DNA of 64,000 nt from Stagnihabitans sp039932095. Its GTDB lineage: Bacteria; Pseudomonadota; Alphaproteobacteria; Rhodobacterales; Rhodobacteraceae. The stretch spans positions 1-64,000 of the forward strand of contig JBDTQR010000001.1 in assembly GCA_039932095.1 (NCBI GenBank). The letters run 5' to 3'. Positions within the stretch are counted from its first letter, which is position 1, and each line of letters starts with the position of its first letter. A program made the translations under genes and the position numbers. Positions 24,651-32,347 of this stretch are shown in pieces. The notes under the pieces were generated by a model that was not told the DNA's origin, did no database searches, and saw nothing but the letters and a program-made list of their open reading frames with translations.

Positions 24651-26725
24651 GCCGCGACCACGCCGACCAGGGCCGGCCGCGCCTCCATGCCGATTTCCTC
24701 GTAGGACAGGACCGGGGCGGACAGCCCTTTGGCCCCCATCACAGTTCGCAGAAACCGCCGTCGCAGGGTCGATGTGACCAGCGCCGGGAAGGTGCCAACC
24801 TCAGCCGATTTGTTCAACCGCTCGGCCAGGGCATTGGCGAGTTTGCTGAACAGTTCCGGCGGCAGGGCCACGTCACGCTGGCCGCGGTCGCTGTCGACCT
24901 GATGGGTGGCGAAGGTCTTTTCCCATTCGGGCGACAGTTGAATCAGCGGGATTGTGCCATCGGCGCGCTTCAACTCGGCCACCAGCTGGAAGCCGAGCCT
25001 TTGGCGGACATGTTCGCAAATCGCCTCGGGGCTGCCAAAGGCGCGCGCCTCGGCGGTCGTCTCAAGGATCAGCGGCAGGTTGCGGATCGACACCCGCTCT
25101 TCCAGCAACAGGCGCAGCACGCTCAGCAATGTATCCACCGGAACCTTTTCCGGCACCAGTTCATCGAGCAGCCGCTTGTTCTGTTCGGCGCGCACCGGGT
25201 CGGTGGTCTTGGTGAATTCATCGAGCAAGCGGCGCAGCCCGCGCAGCGACAACAGCCGTGCCAGATTGCCCTTGATCACCTCCAGCAGATGGGTCGCCAG
25301 AACCTCAGGGGCGGAGACCACGGTCAGGCCCGACAGCACGGCGTCTTCCTGGGTGTCGGGCCGGATCCAGCGCGCCGGGGCACCATAGACCGGCTCTTTG
25401 ACATCCATGCCGTCCGGCGCCGAAATCCCGTCGCTCAAGAGAACCAGAGCCCGTTCGGGGAACAGCCGATCGCGCACCCGCTCGACACCCTGCAGGCGGA
25501 TCGAATAGGTGCCCGGCGTCAGAGTTGCTTCGTCAGTCAGGCGAATTTCCGGCAGGATCAGGCCGAAACTGGCGGCGACATGGTTGCGCATATTGGCGAT
25601 TCGGCTGTCGAGGCCCGTGGCCGGGTCAAGCACCATCGACACCAGATTCTGCGCGAATTCGATGTGAATCTCATCGAAGTCCAGCACGTCGCCGATCGGG
25701 CGTTTCTGCGGAAGCGAGGCGGAGGGCGTGGCGGTTTCCGGCAGGGTCTGACCGCGGCGATGGGCCTGCCATGCTGCGTAGGCCAGCAGCAGCGCACCGA
25801 TCATGAAGGGCGGAAACGGCATGCCGGGAACCAGCGAAATCAGCGCCATCAGCAGCGCAACCGTGCCTAACGCACCCGGAAAGCGGCCAAGCTGCGCGAA
25901 AAACGAGATGTCGGCCGCGCCGGTAGCGCCGCTGCGCGACAAGAGCAGCGCCGCGCCGACCGAGATGATGACGGCGGGGATCTGGCTGACCAACCCATCG
26001 CCGACGGTCAGGATGGAATAGGTCTCAAACGCTTTGGCGAGCGGCATGCCGTGGACAAAAACGCCCATCACCAGACCCATCACGAAATTCAGGACGGTGA
26101 TCAGCAGCCCGGCCACCGCATCGCCCTTGACGAATTTCGATGCACCATCAAGCGCACCGAAGAAATTCGTCTCGGCCAGTTCGCGTTCACGCCGCGCCTT
26201 GGCCTCGGCATGGGTGATCGCCCCGGCGGCCATGTCGGCGTCGATGGCGAGCTGTTTGCCGGGCATGCCGTCGAGCGCAAAGCGGGCGCCAACTTCCGCC
26301 ATCCGGCCCGCAACCTTGGTGATGACGACGAAATTGACGATCAGCAGCACGCAGAACACCACCAGACCCAGCAGCAGGTTGCCGCCCATGATGAATTCGG
26401 CAAAGCCTTGGATCACGTGACCGGCGGCGGCGGTGCCGGTGTGGCCCTGACCGATGATCAGCTTGGTCGACGACACGTTCAGCGACAGGCGCAGCATCAG
26501 GGACGCCAGCAGGATGGTCGGAAAGGCCGAAAATTCCAGCGGGCGTTCGATGAACAGGGTGACGGTCAGCATCAGGATCGCCAGCGCGAACGACAGCGCA
26601 AGGCCGATGTCGAGCACGAAGGCCGGCACCGGCAGTACCATCATCAGGATCACGCCCATCAGAGCGAGGGCAAGCAGGATGGTCGGGCGAAAGACCAGCG
26701 CAAGGTTCATGCGCAGTTTCAACAT
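24647..26725 (-). CDS. flhA: Flagellar export gate protein FlhA
   Basis: Large export-gate subunit, 692 aa from the ATG at 26725 (a much longer frame upstream is rejected, since it overlaps the whole transglycosylase gene). Eight-helix N-terminal half with GFAEFIMGGNLLLGLVVF and the FHIPEP-like block (RFALDGMPGKQLAIDADM), then the cytoplasmic domain with PDTQEDAVLSGLTVVSAPEVLATHL. The start overlaps the transglycosylase stop by one base. Confidence 0.97.
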   Translation of the reverse strand: MLKLRMNLALVFRPTILLALALMGVILMMVLPVPAFVLDIGLALSFALAILMLTVTLFIERPLEFSAFPTILLASLMLRLSLNVSSTKLIIGQGHTGTAAAGHVIQGFAEFIMGGNLLLGLVVFCVLLIVNFVVITKVAGRMAEVGARFALDGMPGKQLAIDADMAAGAITHAEAKARRERELAETNFFGALDGASKFVKGDAVAGLLITVLNFVMGLVMGVFVHGMPLAKAFETYSILTVGDGLVSQIPAVIISVGAALLLSRSGATGAADISFFAQLGRFPGALGTVALLMALISLVPGMPFPPFMIGALLLAYAAWQAHRRGQTLPETATPSASLPQKRPIGDVLDFDEIHIEFAQNLVSMVLDPATGLDSRIANMRNHVAASFGLILPEIRLTDEATLTPGTYSIRLQGVERVRDRLFPERALVLLSDGISAPDGMDVKEPVYGAPARWIRPDTQEDAVLSGLTVVSAPEVLATHLLEVIKGNLARLLSLRGLRRLLDEFTKTTDPVRAEQNKRLLDELVPEKVPVDTLLSVLRLLLEERVSIRNLPLILETTAEARAFGSPEAICEHVRQRLGFQLVAELKRADGTIPLIQLSPEWEKTFATHQVDSDRGQRDVALPPELFSKLANALAERLNKSAEVGTFPALVTSTLRRRFLRTVMGAKGLSAPVLSYEEIGMEARPALVGVVAA

Positions 26726-27396
26726 CAGGAATTTCCCCCGATCAGCGGGCCACGGGCGGCTGTCTGTGGTACCAGCGAGCCGGTGCTGCCCCGTCCACCA
26801 GCCTGCAACAGCGGGAACCGGTTTTGCCGCGCGACGGCTTCCGGCGGCGGCGCGACAGGTGCGTCGGTTCCGTGCAACACGGCCTTGACCTTGGCCAGAT
26901 AGTCGGCGGCCAGATCCGGGCTGCGCGAATGGTAGGCCGACACCGCCTGCGCCCAATCACCGCTTTCCTGATACAGCTGGGCGAGGAAAGACGCGGCATA
27001 GGCGGCATTCTGAACCGGGTCGAACATGGCTGACAGGTCGTTAAAATGCGCGCCATGCCAGCGGATGTTCAACTGGAAACAGCCGACATCGAACGTGGCG
27101 GTGCCATCGCTCAGATGCGCTGTGGCGGCGGCGACAGCCTCAGCCTTGGTGGCGTACCAATCGCCCCGGCCGTCGGCGTTGATTGTCCACGGCCAGGGGG
27201 AACCTGCCGCGCCGCCGCGACCGGATTCGACGCGCGAGATCGCCAGAAGAATGTCAATCGGCACGCCGCTTTGCTGGGCGGCCTGAGCGGCTGCGGTGTC
27301 ACATTGATCGGCGGGATCAGGTGCAGCGGCCCGGATCTGGTCGGAGGCGGCGATCGTCAGCAAGGTGGCAAACAGCGCTGTTGGTCGAAAACTCAT
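26725..27396 (-). CDS. Flagellum-associated lytic transglycosylase (SltF-like)
   Basis: Periplasmic murein lyase that would open peptidoglycan for the rod. The 223-aa product has a signal peptide (PTALFATLLTIAASDQIRAAA) and an SLT-type domain: IDILLAISRVESGR with the catalytic glutamate, DVGCFQLNIRWHG, and NAAYAASFLAQLYQ. The ATG at 27396 has AAGGGTG in SD position; a GTG at 27405 is possible. It complements the rod-domain-only FlgJ and is coupled to flhA, which parallels the SltF/FlgJ split known from Cereibacter sphaeroides. Confidence 0.85.
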   Translation of the reverse strand: MSFRPTALFATLLTIAASDQIRAAAPDPADQCDTAAAQAAQQSGVPIDILLAISRVESGRGGAAGSPWPWTINADGRGDWYATKAEAVAAATAHLSDGTATFDVGCFQLNIRWHGAHFNDLSAMFDPVQNAAYAASFLAQLYQESGDWAQAVSAYHSRSPDLAADYLAKVKAVLHGTDAPVAPPPEAVARQNRFPLLQAGGRGSTGSLVPQTAARGPLIGGNS

Positions 27397-27477
27397 GGGT
27401 TTCACCCTTGGCCAAAGGGATTCTTCCCTGTCCCGGTCAGGCTAACGCCGAGAAGTTACCGGTTGGTAAGCGCCGGC

Positions 27478-29844
27478 TCATTGGGTAGGAACCGCAGGTG
27501 ATTTGACCGTATCAAGTAACGCGGAAATGGCGTCGCGGGTGGCAGAACTTTGCTCGACAAGCCTTTGATCGGCCGCCAATGGTCCATCTGGCGCCGGGTT
27601 AGAGCCTTTTTCAGGCGGGTTGGCCACGGTGGCGGCTGCGGCTTTCCACGCTTTCGGCCCATGATCAGCCAGGGCTTGCCAGTCCTGCATGCGGCCGACG
27701 GAGTTCCACTGCGCGTCAGTCATGCCCAGTTCAGCGTAAAGTGCAGCCGCCGCCTTTTCATCGCCGAGCATCACGGTGGCCGCCAGCCGGGCCTGCATGG
27801 CAGGCGGCGTTTGATCGCCACCGAGCAGTTGCAGAGCCAGACGCGGATCGCCCTGCGCCGCAGCGACCCGTGCCGCCAGGACCGCGGGCGGGCCGTCAAC
27901 CACGGACAGCCAGCGCCCGGCCTGATCCGCCAGCCCCAATTGCAGCATCCGGTCGGCAATCAGCGTGGCGGCCTTCCTGGCCTCCAGCGGCGGTGACTGA
28001 CCTGCCGCCAGCGTCGCATGGGTCAAAATCGCCGAATCCGACCCGGTAGTGCCGAGGCTCTGCCACAGCACCTCGGCCGCTCCAGGCGTGCCGGCAACAT
28101 GACGAAAGGCGCTGTCAAAGTCGCCGGACGCGGCATAAGCCAGCGTCAGCGCCGCGGCAATCCGTGCGCCACCCGGACCGTCCTGCAATTCCTTGGCATA
28201 CCCCTCCATCGCCATCACCTGATTGTAATCGACATCCTGGCCAAGTTCCGCGCGCTGGATCACCAGTTCGGCCAGCGCATCGGCTGCCGAGGGGCCGGAC
28301 TGCGCGGCCAGCGGCTCCAGCCGGGCGGCACTGGCACCGGGCGAGCCATTGGCCAGGTCGATGGCGGCCTGCATCATTTCGATCTGGGGGCCGCCTTCGG
28401 GATTGCCGCGCAGGACCGCTTGGCCAAGCACCTCAGCCGTAGCGAAATCCTTCATCGCGAGAAAGCGGTCGACCAGAATCGGGCCCAGCAGGTCGCGCAG
28501 ATGGCTGGGCAGGGCCGAAAAGCTGCGCAAGATCGCGGCCTTTTCGATCTGCCCGAGACTGAGCACCTTTGGATCGGCCAGAACCGCCCACAGCGCGGCG
28601 GCAGTATCGCAGGATTCCATCCCGGCAAAGGCAGGATGCGCGTCCGGCTCGCCATCCAGAATGCGCGCCATGCTGAGCCAGAGCGCCGCATCGGGTTGCT
28701 CGGTCGGAAAGGCGACCATGAGGGCACGGGCTTCGGCGCCAAAGCCGATGTGAAGGTCGAACCTGACGGCGCGTTCGACAGCTTCAGGGTCGATGCGGTC
28801 GAACTCTCCGGTCAATCCAGCCAAGGCGGGTGCAAACTGTTCGGATAACGGCAGTTCGCGCGCCAGCGGTACGCCGCCCGGTGTGTCGGCGGCCGGTGTG
28901 TCGGCGGCCGGTGGTGCCCCATGGCCGGCTTCGGCACCATGGTCTGCGGGTGACGGTGCGGGCGCCTCACCATGGGCCGGAGCGGCCTCTGCCGGTTCTG
29001 GTGGGGTGATCGCCCAAGCGGCAATGTCCAGCCGGTCATCCGCGATACAGGCAAGGCCTGCGGCCGTCATCGGCGCGTCATGGTCACCCTTTTGCCGGAA
29101 GATCAGATTGGGCTCCTCGCCAAGATGCAGTGCGACCGACGGGTTGCCCGACTGTTCGTTGGCCGGAACGTCGCCCCGCGGTTTGGCCATGTCCACAATG
29201 CCCGCCGAGGCGCCGCGGCTGAGTTGCTCGATCAACGATTGGCGCAGCGGTTCAAGATCAGGGGCAACGCCTGCCGGAATATCCGCCGCAAGGCCCAGCG
29301 ACGACGCGGGCAGGTCGCTGCGGCCGCCATGGCCCGCCAATTCCGCACTGGTCCAGTCGTAGGTCGGGCTCGGGCCATTGGTGGTCTGACGGGCAGGGCG
29401 GGTTTTCGGGCGGATCACCGGGCGGGCGGCCAGATTGCCAGCGGTCCCACCATCCAGCGGCAGTTCAAACGACGACCCCTTGGGCGGCGCGCCGTTGCGA
29501 ATGTCGATGACCACGGTGCCGGGGCGGAATTCGAAGGGCATGGCATAGCATTCGCAGGCTATGCCAAGATGCAGCGCCCCAGTGTCCGGATCGGCCCAAA
29601 GCCCGGCGAGACGGGCCTTGCCGATAACCTTGAACGCCTTGGACAGGTCGTATTTGACCGCGTTGCCAGTCAGTCGCAGTTCGTAACCGTCATCGGTCCG
29701 GCCAACCTGCCAGTTCACCGACCCGGCATATTGCACCACGATCCGCGTGAAATCCGCATGATCGCCGCTGGTGACCGGCACGGCCTGCGCGATACCTTGC
29801 AATGGCCAGATCGCCAGCGCCACGCCGAACAGCCACCCGATCAT
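27478..29844 (-). CDS. Large periplasmic motility-cluster protein of unknown function
   Basis: 788 aa with a signal peptide (WLFGVALAIWPLQGIAQA). N-terminal ~120 residues look beta-rich (FTRIVVQYAGSVNWQV, GTVVIDIRNG) and recall AMIN-like domains. A Pro/Ala/His-rich linker (residues about 280-330) includes a duplicated PAADT unit. The C-terminal ~430 residues are helical with TPR-like Ala/Leu periodicity (EKAAILRSFSALPSHLRDLLG). It overlaps motA by 4 bp, and ends 72 bp before the transglycosylase. I do not recognise the family; a stator- or basal-body-associated periplasmic scaffold is inference. Confidence 0.7.
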   Translation of the reverse strand: MIGWLFGVALAIWPLQGIAQAVPVTSGDHADFTRIVVQYAGSVNWQVGRTDDGYELRLTGNAVKYDLSKAFKVIGKARLAGLWADPDTGALHLGIACECYAMPFEFRPGTVVIDIRNGAPPKGSSFELPLDGGTAGNLAARPVIRPKTRPARQTTNGPSPTYDWTSAELAGHGGRSDLPASSLGLAADIPAGVAPDLEPLRQSLIEQLSRGASAGIVDMAKPRGDVPANEQSGNPSVALHLGEEPNLIFRQKGDHDAPMTAAGLACIADDRLDIAAWAITPPEPAEAAPAHGEAPAPSPADHGAEAGHGAPPAADTPAADTPGGVPLARELPLSEQFAPALAGLTGEFDRIDPEAVERAVRFDLHIGFGAEARALMVAFPTEQPDAALWLSMARILDGEPDAHPAFAGMESCDTAAALWAVLADPKVLSLGQIEKAAILRSFSALPSHLRDLLGPILVDRFLAMKDFATAEVLGQAVLRGNPEGGPQIEMMQAAIDLANGSPGASAARLEPLAAQSGPSAADALAELVIQRAELGQDVDYNQVMAMEGYAKELQDGPGGARIAAALTLAYAASGDFDSAFRHVAGTPGAAEVLWQSLGTTGSDSAILTHATLAAGQSPPLEARKAATLIADRMLQLGLADQAGRWLSVVDGPPAVLAARVAAAQGDPRLALQLLGGDQTPPAMQARLAATVMLGDEKAAAALYAELGMTDAQWNSVGRMQDWQALADHGPKAWKAAAATVANPPEKGSNPAPDGPLAADQRLVEQSSATRDAISALLDTVKSPAVPTQ
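28880..28909. repeat. Tandem 15-bp duplication inside the 788-aa motility gene
   Basis: Two exact in-frame copies of GGTGTGTCGGCGGCC (28880-28894, 28895-28909) encode the repeated PAADT in the proline-rich linker. Confidence 0.8.
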
Positions 29845-30713
29845 GCCGCTGAATCCTGTTTCAGGCCGCGCAGCACCTCTTCGACATCTGCGAAACTGGG
29901 GCGCACGTGATGCGGGGTGTTCTGGCGTCCGACTTCGATGCAGATGTTCGGCGGATGGCGGTGCAGGTTGGCGATCAGCACTTCGCGGATCAGCATGTGG
30001 AAATGGCCGTCCTCTTCGACAATGGCTTTGACCCGGCTCGCCATCGGGCCGACAAAACCATAGGCCATGAACACCCCCATGAACGTACCGACCAACGCGC
30101 CGCCGATCATGCCACCCAGAATCTCCGGCGGCTGATCGATCGAGGCCATGGTCTTGATCACCCCCAGAACGGCGGCGACGATGCCAAGGGCGGGCAAGGC
30201 GTCGGCGACCGATTGCAGGGCATGGCTGCCATGCAGGGCGTGGGCAAGCGCCTCTTCCATGCGCTTGTCGAGCACCTCTTCCACCTGATGCGGGTCATCG
30301 TAGTTCATCGACGCGGCCCGCAGGGTGTCGCAGATCAGTTCGACAACGGCGTGGTCATGCTGGATCTTGGGATAGCGGCCGAAGATCGACGATTCCTCGG
30401 GGTTTTCGACATGCTCTTCGAGGGCGACCGGGTTTGACCGTGCGATCCGGACCAGATCGAACAGCAAGGCCAGCAGGTCGCGGTAGTCGGCATTCTTCCA
30501 TTTGGCACCTTTGAACACCTTGCCAATGTCTTTGGCGGTCTGCTTGATGGTGGCCAGAGAGTTGCCGAGCAGGAATGACCCGATGGTGGCACCGCCAATC
30601 ACGATCATCTCATGCGGCAGAGCCTCAAGAATGATCTCCATCTTGCCGCCAGCTTCGACGTAACCGCCGAAGACCATGACGAAAATGATGATGATGCCGA
30701 TAATTCCGATCAT
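29841..30713 (-). CDS. motA: Flagellar motor stator protein MotA
   Basis: Proton-channel stator subunit, 290 aa, with four membrane segments. IIGIIIIFVMVFGGYVEAGG at the N-terminus, the cytoplasmic loop, and the TM3-4 region DALPALGIVAAVLGVIKTM and GALVGTFMGVFMAYGFVGP with the conserved prolines. motB is not adjacent; it lies at 40526-41368. Confidence 0.97.
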   Translation of the reverse strand: MIGIIGIIIIFVMVFGGYVEAGGKMEIILEALPHEMIVIGGATIGSFLLGNSLATIKQTAKDIGKVFKGAKWKNADYRDLLALLFDLVRIARSNPVALEEHVENPEESSIFGRYPKIQHDHAVVELICDTLRAASMNYDDPHQVEEVLDKRMEEALAHALHGSHALQSVADALPALGIVAAVLGVIKTMASIDQPPEILGGMIGGALVGTFMGVFMAYGFVGPMASRVKAIVEEDGHFHMLIREVLIANLHRHPPNICIEVGRQNTPHHVRPSFADVEEVLRGLKQDSAA

Positions 30714-30774
30714 GCCGCTTCCCTGCCCGTTTGTCTTGGCCAGTGTTTCATGGCCGGGTTAAGAAACCTTGACT

Positions 30775-31362
30775 CTAGCCCTTGGGGGCCGTGGCATTGC
30801 GGCCCGCGATCAGGACCGAGATGGAATAGGCCTTGTCCGGCTTCATGCCTGCGAGCACGGCCGCCGCAATCTCGGGGCGCATCCGGCCGAGAAATCCGGC
30901 GGCAAACTCTGGGGCCATGGTCTGGAACAAAGCGGCCGCATCGGCTGGCCGCATCGCTTCATAAACCGCGGTCAGGCGGGCGAGGTCTTTTTCCGCCGCG
31001 CCGTCGGCGATGGCGAGGGTCTTTTTCAGCGAGGTTTCCGCCGCTTGCAATTCCGCCATCCGCTTGTCGATCGCTTGATTGGCCAGAGCCAGCGCCGCCA
31101 TCCGGTCAGCAAGGGCGCCTTCCTGCTGCCTGACCTGCTGTTCGCGGCCGACCAAGGCAGCGGCAACCGCCGCCGGTGGCAGCGGGCAGTCCTGCGGCGC
31201 CATGGATTTCTCGCCGGACGATTCTGCCATCGCCGCCCCGATCCCGGCGCCGATCCTCAGCGCGCCAGATGACGCCAGGATGAGCGCCAGAATGACCAGC
31301 GTGCTGCGTCCGGATTTGGGCCGACCGGATTTGGGCCGACCGGATTTGGGGCGACCGGTCAT
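30775..31362 (-). CDS. MotE-like periplasmic motility protein
   Basis: 195 aa: a basic N-terminus made of three GRPKS units, a membrane segment (STLVILALILASSGALRIGAG), a coiled coil (REQQVRQQEGALADRMAALALANQAIDKRMAELQAAE) and a C-terminal MgtE_N-like helical domain (YEAMRPADAAALFQTM, AAGFLGRMRPEIAAAVLAGM). This order matches MotE, a FlgI/MotC-partner chaperone described in rhizobia and Rhodobacter. Coupled to the preceding gene by ATGA overlap; motA follows after 61 bp. Confidence 0.75.
   Translation of the reverse strand: MTGRPKSGRPKSGRPKSGRSTLVILALILASSGALRIGAGIGAAMAESSGEKSMAPQDCPLPPAAVAAALVGREQQVRQQEGALADRMAALALANQAIDKRMAELQAAETSLKKTLAIADGAAEKDLARLTAVYEAMRPADAAALFQTMAPEFAAGFLGRMRPEIAAAVLAGMKPDKAYSISVLIAGRNATAPKG
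31308..31352. repeat. Three tandem 15-bp repeats at the start of the MotE-like gene
   Basis: Three near-identical copies of GACCGGATTTGGGCC (31308-31322, 31323-31337, 31338-31352; first and last differ at one position each) encode the GRPKS triplet just before the membrane helix. Confidence 0.85.
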
Positions 31363-31751
31363 TCCGCTGCCTCCATTCGGCCGGGCCGCCGCCGGATGAA
31401 GCGCAATTTCTTCTCACCCTCCGCCTCGACGTCATCCGGCAAACTGCCCGTCGCCCGGGGCTCCGCCTCCGGCAGATCATGCATCGACGCCAGCAACAGC
31501 TCCATCCGGGCCGCTGCCGCCTCAGCCCGGCTGGTCATCGATTCGAGGGTGTTTGCCGACCCGCTTGCTGCCGTGCGGGCGCGGTCCAGTGCCTTGGTCA
31601 TGTCGTCGACCTGCGCCGACAGCACCGCAATCGCATTGCCCATGCCATTTTCCAGCGTGGTGAATTTCTTCAACCGGCCCGACAGCACAAAACAGTAGAT
31701 CGCGGCCCCGAAAGCCCCGGACGCCATCAGAATATCCGAGATCAGTGCCAT
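31359..31751 (-). CDS. Small membrane-anchored coiled-coil motility protein (DUF6468-like)
   Basis: 130 aa from ATG 31751 (GAGGG SD; an upstream start would overlap fliL). One N-terminal membrane helix (ILMASGAFGAAIYCFVLSGRL) is followed by a coiled coil (MGNAIAVLSAQVDDMTKALDRARTAA) and a charged tail ending KKLRFIRRRPG. It resembles DUF6468 proteins of alphaproteobacterial flagellar loci. Cytoplasmic or periplasmic orientation is uncertain; the basic residues after the helix favour a cytoplasmic C-terminus. Sits between fliL and the MotE-like gene. Confidence 0.6.
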   Translation of the reverse strand: MALISDILMASGAFGAAIYCFVLSGRLKKFTTLENGMGNAIAVLSAQVDDMTKALDRARTAASGSANTLESMTSRAEAAAARMELLLASMHDLPEAEPRATGSLPDDVEAEGEKKLRFIRRRPGRMEAAE

Positions 31752-31761
31752 AGCCCGGCCC

Positions 31762-32244
31762 TCAATGAAGTACGAATTCGGTGACAAGCAGGTCTCGCAC
31801 CCGACCTTCGCCGGTGACGATCTGAATCCGGCGCAACATCTGCGACCGCAGTCGGACCAACGCGGTGGGGTCCTCCAGTTCGGCCACCTCGACCGCGCGC
31901 AGATAGCCGTTCAGCACGTCGACGATGCGCGGCATCAGCAGAACCACCTCATCCTGCCTGGACTTGACGACCTCCAGCTGGGCGGTGAAGCGCAGATGCA
32001 TGTTCGAGGCAAACTCGCCCAGACTGACGGTGACCGGTTCCATCGGCACAAAGGCGATGTCGGCGGTGTCGGTGGCGGCCGGCGCGCCGTGCGTGGTGGC
32101 GCTCACGGGCGCCAGAATCACCCCTGAATACACTGCATAAAATCCGCCACCGCCCAGCACCAGGAACAGCACCAGGCCCAGAAGCAGGGGCAGTTTCGAC
32201 TTTTTCGCGGGCGCCACATCCTGCGGCGGTTCAGCTTCGGCCAT
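31762..32244 (-). CDS. fliL: Flagellar basal-body-associated protein FliL
   Basis: Stator-associated single-pass inner-membrane protein, 160 aa. It has a charged N-terminal tail, a membrane helix (LPLLLGLVLFLVLGGGGFYAVY) and a periplasmic domain with FVPMEPVTVSLGEF, HLRFTAQLEV, IVDVLNGYLRAVEVAELEDP and the C-terminal GRVRDLLVTEFVLH typical of FliL. First gene of a ten-gene leftward block (fliL to the FliJ-like gene), divergent from fliF with a CtrA-like site between. Confidence 0.93.
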   Translation of the reverse strand: MAEAEPPQDVAPAKKSKLPLLLGLVLFLVLGGGGFYAVYSGVILAPVSATTHGAPAATDTADIAFVPMEPVTVSLGEFASNMHLRFTAQLEVVKSRQDEVVLLMPRIVDVLNGYLRAVEVAELEDPTALVRLRSQMLRRIQIVTGEGRVRDLLVTEFVLH

Positions 32245-32291
32245 TGGTCACCTCCGTCCTCGCTGTGACGGCAGTGATAGACCCATTCATC

Positions 32292-32306
32292 CTAACCGAT
32301 TGTTAA
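32292..32306. promoter_or_regulatory. CtrA-like motif between fliL and fliF
   Basis: CTAA-CCGATTG-TTAA matches the CtrA consensus TTAA-N7-TTAA at 7 of 8 positions. It lies 41 bp upstream of the fliF ATG and 48 bp upstream of fliL, suited to both divergent operons. Confidence 0.55.
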
Positions 32307-32347
32307 GCCGGATCGATCAAAGCTGAGACAAACGTGGCAGAAGCCCA

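Noticed and set aside
24647..26956. Longer FlhA with a 77-residue N-terminal extension
   Set aside because: The extension lies entirely over the lytic transglycosylase gene; the ATG at 26725 overlaps that gene's stop by one base and gives the standard FlhA start.
27446..27464. CtrA-like site upstream of the lytic transglycosylase
   Set aside because: TTACC-GGTT-GGTAA is a short inverted repeat; the half-site match to TTAA-N7-TTAA is too poor.
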